Shown: positions 5,729 through 10,357 of the stretch, in pieces
Layout of the letters: each line of letters begins with the position of its first letter
How positions within the stretch are numbered: position 1 is the first letter of the stretch
NCBI GenBank assembly: GCA_013330825.1
Contig: DUHN01000080.1
Span: 2,446-12,802 of the forward strand
Reading direction: 5' to 3'
DNA: 10,357 nucleotides
Origin: Candidatus Woesearchaeota archaeon
GTDB lineage: Archaea; Nanobdellota; Nanobdellia; Woesearchaeales; GW2011-AR4
Position numbers and translations under genes: made by a program
The notes under the pieces: generated by a model
The model's input: only the letters and a program-made list of their open reading frames with translations
Database searches by the model: none
Told to the model about the DNA's origin: nothing

Positions 5729-5769
5729 GAGCAGTGCTCAAGAACCGCCGAGTTTGCGGAATTCCGAGC

Positions 5770-5888
5770 GTCAAGAACCACATGGCTTATGCTTTTGCTG
5801 TCACCATTCCACCGGTCTCATGAAAATTGGAGATTTTCAGGACACCAGAAATCTTTGATTTCTGCGTGTTTGACCGGTGGTTCTTGAC
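5770..5888. repeat. Nested inverted-repeat element, possible structured RNA or cruciform
   Basis: Outer arms GTCAAGAACCAC (5770-5781) and GTGGTTCTTGAC (5877-5888) are exact 12-bp complements. A second exact pair, CCACCGGTC (5809-5817) with GACCGGTGG (5872-5880), shares four bases of the right arm with the first, so the two can exchange by branch migration. Enclosed are two hairpins: TGAAAAT/ATTTTCA (5821-5827 and 5833-5839, loop TGGAG) and ACACCAGAAAT/ATTTCTG-C-GTGT (5842-5852 and 5858-5869, loop CTTTG). The segment 5782-5807 can close with ATGG/CCAT. The whole fold is a multi-branched junction. No coding frame, tRNA, SRP RNA or RNase P RNA signature was recognised. It may be a ncRNA, the proS 3' UTR, or a palindromic element upstream of the promoter at 5913. 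Confidence 0.7.
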
Positions 5889-5912
5889 ATTCTTGCATCC
5901 CTTAGCGAAGGA

Positions 5913-5920
5913 TTTTTATA
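5913..5920 (+). promoter_or_regulatory. TATA box for the small orphan gene at 5952
   Basis: TTTTTATA, within an AT-rich block 5911-5931, lies about 32 bp before the ATG at 5952. This fits a leader of only a few bases. It begins 24 bp after the end of the nested inverted repeats, so a cruciform there could affect TBP/TFB access. Confidence 0.55.
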
Positions 5921-5951
5921 GATATTTTTCTTCCTTCCCAGAACGGGGGCT

Positions 5952-6335
5952 ATGGCAATGGAAACATATTCCGAAGTGTTTGATCTGGAGCATTCATGCT
6001 TTGCAACCAGCAAAGGACACAGTCTATTATCATCATATTCTCCAACGTATCATCCTGCAACCATAGACCATGCGGAACTGTACTCTTCTCTTTCCCATAA
6101 AAAGAGAGACCGGTATTTTGGTGGAGTCATGGGCGTTCCCCCCTTGGCTGCGGCCATTGCAGTGGCTTATGGAGGCCACGTGGTGTACGGGCTTTTCAGC
6201 AGCGAGGCAGCCTCTCAGATCCAGCAGTCTTTAGAAGCAAACACATTGGGGAATCTGAAGGGGATGGCCGTCGAAGCCATTGTGCGCGAAAAGAGTTTCC
6301 TGGGTGTTCGCGTCCCTCTCCCGAAAGCACCCTGA
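5952..6335 (+). CDS. Hypothetical protein with one central membrane segment
   Basis: I do not recognise this 127-aa product. Residues 1-50 are polar, rich in Ser, His and Tyr, with one Cys (C16). A short basic patch KKRDR (50-54) is followed by a hydrophobic segment at about 58-82 (GVMGVPPLAAAIAVAYGGHVVYGLF) that could be a single membrane helix with Gly/Pro breaks. The C-terminal 45 residues are polar and end LGVRVPLPKAP. Codon use is less GC-biased than in proS or prs, which may mean recent acquisition or fast evolution. The gene has its own TATA box and is convergent with prs, with 23 bp between the stops. It follows the nested inverted-repeat element directly. The reading frame is plausible but has no independent support, so it could be spurious. 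Confidence 0.6.
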   Translation: MAMETYSEVFDLEHSCFATSKGHSLLSSYSPTYHPATIDHAELYSSLSHKKRDRYFGGVMGVPPLAAAIAVAYGGHVVYGLFSSEAASQIQQSLEANTLGNLKGMAVEAIVREKSFLGVRVPLPKAP

Positions 6336-6358
6336 CCGGATTCCAGGCGGCCTTCCCA

Positions 6359-7240
6359 TCACTTCCAGCCAGAAAGCGCCTCTGCAAGGATAGCCGAAAC
6401 ATCAATCTTCTCCGCTGGATTGGGGATGGTGTTGCAGGAATAGACTTTTGCGCCAGCCTTTTTTATCCGTTCCAGCGCGTTCTCCGCGAAGATGCCGTGC
6501 ACGCAGATGACCGTGATGTCTGTGATGCCGCTGGCCTTGAGCTGCCTGATGGTCTCCAGCATGGTCTGGCCGGAGGAGATGATGTCATCCACGATGACCA
6601 CGCTCTTCCTCCTGAGGTCCACTCCTTTTTTGAGATAGATCCTCACCTGGTGCGAGGACCATCGTTTCTTGTGCAGGATGTGGTACTCGCAGCCGATCTG
6701 CTCCCCGATCTTCTGCGCCCACTTGTAGCTCTCCCAGTCCGGGCCGACAATGGCGGGGTTGTGCACCCTCTTTCGGATAAAGCCGGCGATGGCGTCATTG
6801 GCCGTCAGTTTCTTCGCCTTTATTGAAAATATCTCTGACAATGAATCCTTCCGGTGGAGATGAGGGTCCATGATGATGATTTCGTCAAGAGCCTCGTCCA
6901 TCAGCCTTGCCACCGCCTCGATGCTGACGGTCTCTCCCGCATGGAAGCGCTTGTCCTGGCGGAGGTAGGGGAAGTACGGGGCAAGAAGGGTTATCTTTTT
7001 CGCGCCGAGCTCGCGTGCCGTATGCGCGGCGAAGATGACTTCCATGAGGCAGTCGTTGATGCTGCCGTAGAATGACTGCACGAGGATGATGTCCTTCCCC
7101 TTAACAGTCGCCTGGAACTTGGCGTAGAGCTCCCCGTCAGGGAATATCCTTGTCCTCATCCCGGAATAGGGCTGCTTCAGGAGCCGCGCCACTTTCGGGG
7201 CGAGGTGGGCGCCGTGCGAGCAGCCGATGATGAGGGGCAT
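6359..7240 (-). CDS. prs: Ribose-phosphate pyrophosphokinase (PRPP synthetase)
   Basis: Converts ribose 5-phosphate and ATP to PRPP and AMP, feeding nucleotide, histidine and NAD synthesis in the cytoplasm. The 293-aa length matches the shorter archaeal enzymes. Visible landmarks are FPDGE (33-37), the ATP-site segment YFPYLRQDKRF (89-99), the metal/ATP region DPHLHR (125-130), and the PRPP-binding loop VVIVDDIISSGQT (214-226) with its paired acidic residues. K192-R193 lie in the catalytic flexible loop region. The ATG at 7240 is preceded by a TATA box (7262-7272) that predicts an almost leaderless mRNA. A GGAGG at plus-strand 7253-7257 is too far upstream to be a typical Shine-Dalgarno. The gene converges on the small orphan gene at 5952. 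Confidence 0.96.
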   Translation of the reverse strand: MPLIIGCSHGAHLAPKVARLLKQPYSGMRTRIFPDGELYAKFQATVKGKDIILVQSFYGSINDCLMEVIFAAHTARELGAKKITLLAPYFPYLRQDKRFHAGETVSIEAVARLMDEALDEIIIMDPHLHRKDSLSEIFSIKAKKLTANDAIAGFIRKRVHNPAIVGPDWESYKWAQKIGEQIGCEYHILHKKRWSSHQVRIYLKKGVDLRRKSVVIVDDIISSGQTMLETIRQLKASGITDITVICVHGIFAENALERIKKAGAKVYSCNTIPNPAEKIDVSAILAEALSGWK

Positions 7241-7261
7241 GGTGCTTCCCCGCCTCCAAGA

Positions 7262-7272
7262 CTTTATATATC
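7262..7272 (-). promoter_or_regulatory. TATA box for prs
   Basis: Read on the minus strand this is GATATATAAAG, an excellent archaeal TATA box. Its centre is about 26 bp upstream of the prs start codon region, implying a leaderless or near-leaderless transcript. Confidence 0.7.
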
Positions 7273-7370
7273 TTCTTGCATTCTTCCCTGCGGATGTGCC
7301 CGCATGGCTTTAATCCCCATTGCTGATTTTTACGGCCTCGGCCGGATGGAGAGATGGCGGCACAGGAATG

Positions 7371-7400
7371 AATTGCGCGGAATATAATTGCGCGGAGTAT
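7371..7400. repeat. 15-bp tandem repeat, two copies
   Basis: AATTGCGCGGAATAT (7371-7385) is followed directly by AATTGCGCGGAGTAT (7386-7400), differing at one position. GCGC cores 15 bp apart could be a pair of regulator-binding sites or a simple slippage duplication. Confidence 0.6.
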
Positions 7401-7457
7401 ACATCACCAATGCCCTCGATAATGTGTTCGCGACACAGGATTTGGTAATATACATAC

Positions 7458-7473
7458 ACTATCTATAGATAGT
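7458..7473. promoter_or_regulatory. Perfect 16-nt palindrome, candidate operator
   Basis: ACTATCTATAGATAGT is exactly self-complementary and lies 40 bp upstream of the TATA box of the surface-protein gene. A regulator bound here could act as an activator or upstream repressor. A TrmB-like regulator is encoded next downstream, and ACT/AGT ends loosely recall TrmB-type sites, but the assignment is inference. Confidence 0.5.
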
Positions 7474-7512
7474 AACATAAATATCACTATTGGACAATAA
7501 CAAAAAGAGAAA

Positions 7513-7522
7513 CCTTTAAATA
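7513..7522 (+). promoter_or_regulatory. TATA box for the surface-protein gene
   Basis: CCTTTAAATA resembles the other strong boxes in the window. Transcription would begin near 7545, leaving a leader of about 30 nt before the GTG at 7578. Confidence 0.6.
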
Positions 7523-7577
7523 GGGGCATGCGTTTTCATCACTCACGTCTCATAATAAAATAAAACAACGACACAGG

Positions 7578-8723
7578 GTGGTCACCATCAGAACAGCAAC
7601 CTATCTCATTTTGGGCATGATCATGCTTGCGGCATTGGCAGCAGGCGTTTCCGCCGCGGGCGCGAAGGGGGACGACCTCCTCGTCAGCAACGTCGACGTG
7701 AAAATCGGCAGCAAGACGACCAAGAGCGTCGACCAGGGCGAGACCGTCAGCAGAGAGGCGGTCCCCGGCGACAAGGTGGAGATCAAGATAGAGTTCTTGA
7801 ACAACCTTACCTCCGACGAGGACCTGGACATCGAGGACGTCGACACGACCGTCACCATCGAAGGAATTGACGACGGCGACGACCTTGAGGAGGACCTGGA
7901 CACGTTCGACATCAGGGCCGGCTCCCACAAGAAAGAGACCGTCACCTTCACCCTGCCCCTGGAAGTGGGCGAAGGGACCTTTGACGTCACCATCGACGCG
8001 GAAGGCGAGGACGAGAACGGCACCACGCAGTCCGTGCTCATGACCTTTGCCATCGAGGTGCAGAAGGAGAAGCACGAGCTCCGCATCGTCAAGGCAGACC
8101 TTGCCCCCTCCACCGTCAGCTGCAACCGCAACGCGCAGCTCGCCGTGGACGTGCTGAACACCGGCCAGGAGGACGAGGAGGACAACACCATCACCGTCAC
8201 CGGTTCCGATTTTGGCGTTGACTTCAAGGACACGTACAGCGTCTACGAGGGCGAGTTCGACGACGACATGCATTTCACCAGGCTCTACAGCTTCACCGTC
8301 CCCAAGGACGTGGCTCCGGGATCCTATCCTATCGCGATAAAATCCACCTTTGACGACGGCCGGAAGTCGGTCTCCAAGAGCGTGGACATGGCCGTGCAGG
8401 AATGCGTAGTCCAGGAAAAGCCCGTCACCCCTCCGTCAAACGGGGGCAGTTCCGCGGGCACATCCGGGACATCCACCTCCACGGCATCCAAGCCGAGCGA
8501 CACCACGACCGTGGTCGTGACGCAGCCGTCCTCAACAGGCCAGACGACCGCCCAGGTCATCCAGCCCACGACGGTCCAGCCGGGCGCCAGCAAGCCGACG
8601 GCAACCGCGAGCACCGAATCGCTGTTCGACAGCCCGATGTTCCTGATTGGCATCATCATCGTTGAGGTGCTTATCGTGGTCGTGGGCATCGCGTTCGTCG
8701 CCTACCTGATGAGAAGGGGCTGA
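7578..8723 (+). CDS. Acidic secreted, C-terminally anchored S-layer-like protein (COG1361-like)
   Basis: Probable cell-surface protein of 381 aa. An N-terminal signal peptide (R5, hydrophobic 8-23, likely cleavage near VSA-AGA, 24-29) leads to two beta-rich, Ig/CARDB-like units: about 35-165, containing GDKVEIKIEFLNNL and a highly acidic IEDVDTTVTIEGIDDGDDLEE stretch, and about 166-275. A Ser/Thr/Pro-rich, probably glycosylated stalk covers 281-350. A C-terminal membrane helix (354-377) ends in RR near the last residue. This is the layout of archaeal S-layer-like proteins in Woesearchaeota/Pacearchaeota-type genomes. C182 and C276 could form a disulphide. The GTG start is chosen because it keeps the basic n-region of the signal peptide; no clear Shine-Dalgarno is visible. 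A T-rich terminator follows, then the TrmB-like regulator. Confidence 0.82.
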   Translation: MVTIRTATYLILGMIMLAALAAGVSAAGAKGDDLLVSNVDVKIGSKTTKSVDQGETVSREAVPGDKVEIKIEFLNNLTSDEDLDIEDVDTTVTIEGIDDGDDLEEDLDTFDIRAGSHKKETVTFTLPLEVGEGTFDVTIDAEGEDENGTTQSVLMTFAIEVQKEKHELRIVKADLAPSTVSCNRNAQLAVDVLNTGQEDEEDNTITVTGSDFGVDFKDTYSVYEGEFDDDMHFTRLYSFTVPKDVAPGSYPIAIKSTFDDGRKSVSKSVDMAVQECVVQEKPVTPPSNGGSSAGTSGTSTSTASKPSDTTTVVVTQPSSTGQTTAQVIQPTTVQPGASKPTATASTESLFDSPMFLIGIIIVEVLIVVVGIAFVAYLMRRG

Positions 8724-8726
8724 TTC

Positions 8727-8748
8727 CTCTTTTCTTTTTTGTTTTTAT
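8727..8748 (+). terminator. T-rich archaeal terminator after the surface-protein gene
   Basis: Runs of T broken by single C or G bases begin 4 bp after the stop at 8723, the usual form of an archaeal terminator. Its last part, TTTTTATT (8742-8749), could also serve as a weak TATA box for the regulator gene. Confidence 0.65.
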
Positions 8749-8754
8749 TGATGC

Positions 8755-9546
8755 ATGAACCAGAGTGAAACGATGGCACAGCAGACCTTCATCAACGCAC
8801 TGAAGCAGCAGTTCGACCTCAACATCTACGAGGCCAAGATATGGACTGCCCTCCTGAGCAGGGGCGTGGCCTCAGCCGCCGAACTGGCCGAGATTTCCAA
8901 GGTGCCGCGAAGCAGGTGCTATGACGTTCTCGAGTCCCTCGAGAAGAAGGGATTCATCATCATGAAGATCGGGAAGCCGATCGAGTACATCGCCGTCAAG
9001 CCGGATGTCATCATCGACCGGGTGAAGAAGGACCGCGAGGACGAGGCGAAAGCGCAGGTCGCGCTGCTCGATTCCGTGAAGAAAGACGAGGTCTTCGGCG
9101 AGCTCGAGCTGCTCCACAGCTCCGGCATCAAGCACGTCGACATCTCCACCATCTCCAAATCCATCGTCGGCAGGACGGCCATCAACAAGCAGGTCAAGGC
9201 CCTGCTCAGGGGAGCGCAGAGCCGCGTGATCCTCGTCTCCGACGCCCAGGGCGTGGAGAAGAACGCCAAGCCGCTCAAGTCGCTGATACCGCAGCTCCGC
9301 AAGAAGGGAGCGGAGGTCACCGTCTACGCCCCCCACGACAAGCGCCTGGCCAAGAAGCTCTCCGGCGTCAAGTATGTCGATTTTAAGAGCGACTCCAGCT
9401 TCATCCTCGTGGACGGCAAGGACGTCATCTTCATGGCATCCTCCTCGGGCATCGTCCCGGAATACGAGGTCGCGATCTGGCTCGAGTCACCGTTCTTCGT
9501 GCATGCGCTGCAGGCATTGTTTGAGATGAGCGCGAAGTCAAGTTAA
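8755..9546 (+). CDS. TrmB-family transcriptional regulator
   Basis: DNA-binding regulator of 263 aa. An N-terminal TrmB-type winged helix-turn-helix covers about residues 15-90: LNIYEAKIWTALLSRGVASAAELAEISKVPRSRCYDVLESLEKKGFI is typical, with the YDVL recognition-helix motif and a beta-wing around IGKPIEYIAVKP. A coiled linker (about 88-118) leads to a C-terminal domain resembling the phospholipase-D-like fold of TrmB proteins, with no catalytic HKD motif seen, so it is probably for ligand sensing or dimerisation. The effector is unknown. It lies 31 bp after the surface-protein gene. ATG 8773 (residue 7) is an alternative start and would be leaderless if TTTTTATT at 8742-8749 is its TATA box. 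Candidate targets are the surface-protein promoter and its own. Confidence 0.88.
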   Translation: MNQSETMAQQTFINALKQQFDLNIYEAKIWTALLSRGVASAAELAEISKVPRSRCYDVLESLEKKGFIIMKIGKPIEYIAVKPDVIIDRVKKDREDEAKAQVALLDSVKKDEVFGELELLHSSGIKHVDISTISKSIVGRTAINKQVKALLRGAQSRVILVSDAQGVEKNAKPLKSLIPQLRKKGAEVTVYAPHDKRLAKKLSGVKYVDFKSDSSFILVDGKDVIFMASSSGIVPEYEVAIWLESPFFVHALQALFEMSAKSS

Positions 9547-9572
9547 GCACACCAATGTGAAGGTTGGAATGG

Positions 9573-9579
9573 TTATTAA
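9573..9579 (+). promoter_or_regulatory. TATA-like box for the orphan gene at 9604
   Basis: TTATTAA lies 24 bp before the ATG at 9604, the leaderless spacing seen elsewhere in the window. It favours 9604 over the in-frame TTG at 9589. Confidence 0.45.
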
Positions 9580-9603
9580 GAGACTACATTGAACCAAGCC
9601 ACC

Positions 9604-10200
9604 ATGGCGGCACCGGATCAAGGATGGATACGGGCGGCGAACATTGCCGATTTCTACATACGATGTTATGCTGATTCTTTGCCAAGACCTCTTCTCGAGA
9701 AGCCTTCTCCTGATGCCGTTTCTGACGCGCAGACGGCACTATCCTCATTTGGTTCTCAGGATTTTATTGCCGCGCTCGGCCTTACTTCTGGCTCACTCGC
9801 CTATGTCTCGTCTTTTGATAACTCAAAACTATGCGATATTACCGAGAGAAGATACGTCTTTGATGGCCAAATCCCCAGAGAACAAGGCGTGAGGGCAATC
9901 ACGCATTTGTATTCGGTGAAGGCCATCCCTCCTGAAGACTCAGGCCGTTCTCCCCAACATTTTCCGACTGATATCCTCGTCGTATTGTACAATCGTTCCA
10001 ACGACCCTCTCGGGGCACAAATGATTCAGGGAAAGGAAGGGTTTTATGCTATCCGACCGCAACTGTCCGGGATTCTCTACAATAGAACTGGCGGCGACTT
10101 TGTTATAAAGGTGAAAGACAAGGGTATGCCTATAGACAACCTTGATGTCATTGTAGACAAGTTGATAAGGACCATTTCTGATGCTCCAATTGTGTGCTAA
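9604..10200 (+). CDS. Hypothetical soluble protein, 198 aa
   Basis: I do not recognise a family. The product has no signal peptide or membrane segment and looks globular with mixed alpha/beta content. It opens with a helical stretch containing WIRAANIADFYIRCYADSL. Hydrophobic strands follow, such as DILVVLYN and GDFVIKVKD, with a C-terminal helix DNLDVIVDKLIRTI. The last residue is Cys, and further Cys occur near residues 21 and 77; no metal-binding spacing is evident. Base composition and codon choice (TCT, GAT, TTT, ATT) are clearly more AT-rich than in the regulator gene just upstream, suggesting separate origin or recent transfer. Start 9604 is chosen from the TATA-like box; TTG 9589 would add five residues. 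It probably forms its own transcript. Frame length and a stop close to the next promoter support it as a real gene. Confidence 0.7.
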   Translation: MAAPDQGWIRAANIADFYIRCYADSLPRPLLEKPSPDAVSDAQTALSSFGSQDFIAALGLTSGSLAYVSSFDNSKLCDITERRYVFDGQIPREQGVRAITHLYSVKAIPPEDSGRSPQHFPTDILVVLYNRSNDPLGAQMIQGKEGFYAIRPQLSGILYNRTGGDFVIKVKDKGMPIDNLDVIVDKLIRTISDAPIVC

Positions 10201-10222
10201 TCCAAAACCAAAAATCAAAACC

Positions 10223-10229
10223 TTTTTAT
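10223..10229 (+). promoter_or_regulatory. TATA box for the right-edge gene
   Basis: TTTTTAT in an A-rich context predicts a start near 10252, leaving a leader of about 35 nt. A 10-nt palindrome, TTGTTAACAA (10256-10265), overlaps the predicted start region and may be an operator. Confidence 0.5.
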
Positions 10230-10286
10230 CCCCTTCCCCATACTCTTCTTAGCAATTGTTAACAAGTGAATCAAGAGGCAACAACC

Positions 10287-10357
10287 ATGACCGAAGCAAC
10301 ACAGCAACAACAGGCAACCCTCGTCACCAAGGATATGACCATAGGGGACGTCATCCG
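10287..10357 (+). CDS. Partial CDS, probable DUF1858-type protein (N-terminus only)
   Basis: The ATG at 10287 has an AGAGG Shine-Dalgarno at 10274-10278, 8 nt upstream, and the frame runs to the window edge. After a Gln-rich start, TLVTKDMTIGDVI closely matches the opening of DUF1858 domains, small helical domains found alone or fused to metal-binding or redox proteins. Only 23 full codons are visible, so the family is tentative and the full length is unknown. Confidence 0.55.
   Translation, partial: MTEATQQQQATLVTKDMTIGDVI

Larger units (their letters stand above)
7273..7512. promoter_or_regulatory. Divergent regulatory region between prs and the surface-protein gene
   Basis: The gap between prs and the next gene is 337 bp, the longest in the window without a gene. 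I see no credible coding frame or RNA gene in it. GC content falls towards 7440-7510. It holds a 15-bp tandem repeat (7371-7400), a perfect 16-nt palindrome (7458-7473) and TATA boxes at its two ends. It is much longer than a simple leaderless promoter needs, which suggests added regulation of the surface-protein gene. Confidence 0.5.

Noticed and set aside
5702..5888. CRISPR array, RNase P RNA, SRP RNA, integron attC or tRNA
   Set aside because: The repeats are inverted and unequal with no regular spacers. No RNase P, SRP or attC core words were recognised, and no cloverleaf with a T-loop can be drawn.
7205..7387. 60-aa plus-strand ORF in the prs/surface-protein gap
   Set aside because: It begins inside prs on the opposite strand, crosses the prs promoter and has no recognisable features.

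Overview
The window is archaeal, and most likely from a DPANN-type lineage (Woesearchaeota/Pacearchaeota-like). It carries an archaeal-type prolyl-tRNA synthetase, a 20S proteasome alpha subunit beside the RNase P protein Pop5, a short archaeal PRPP synthetase, a TrmB-family regulator, and a very acidic COG1361-like surface protein of a kind common in those lineages. TATA boxes sit about 25 bp upstream of many starts, so several genes look leaderless; others have GGAGG Shine-Dalgarno sites. The lineage is an inference; the domain Archaea is secure.

Layout. 1-1403 (minus strand): rnp2 (Pop5), then psmA, then the start of an unidentified frame that runs off the left edge. This resembles part of the conserved archaeal exosome/proteasome gene cluster. 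1404-1640 is a divergent promoter region. 1641-2315 encodes a four-helix membrane protein built from an internal duplication. 2369-2471 is a tRNA-Pro(CGG) whose D-loop is interrupted by about 30 nt, best read as a non-canonical intron. A hairpin that repeats part of the tRNA 3' end follows. 2619-4168 is a two-gene ABC-2 exporter (ATPase and permease, with overlapping stop and start). 4220-5692 is proS.

5693-5951 holds no credible gene but is dense with perfect inverted repeats (arms of 12, 12, 9, 7 and 7 bp), some of them mutually exclusive. It is the best candidate here for an undescribed structured RNA or palindromic element. 5952-6335 is a small orphan membrane protein, convergent with prs (6359-7240, minus). 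7241-7577 is a 337-bp AT-rich regulatory region with a 15-bp tandem repeat, a perfect 16-nt palindrome and TATA boxes on both strands. It leads into the surface protein (7578-8723), a T-rich terminator, the TrmB-like regulator (8755-9546), an orphan gene with lower GC (9604-10200), and the first codons of a probable DUF1858-type protein at the right edge.

Most of the window is housekeeping: protein turnover, tRNA processing and charging, and PRPP supply. The surface protein and adjacent TrmB regulator form a plausible regulatory pair. tRNA-Pro and its synthetase lie within 2 kb of each other. The main novelty is non-coding: the 5702-5888 structured element, the interrupted tRNA-Pro, and the palindromes at promoters and start codons.
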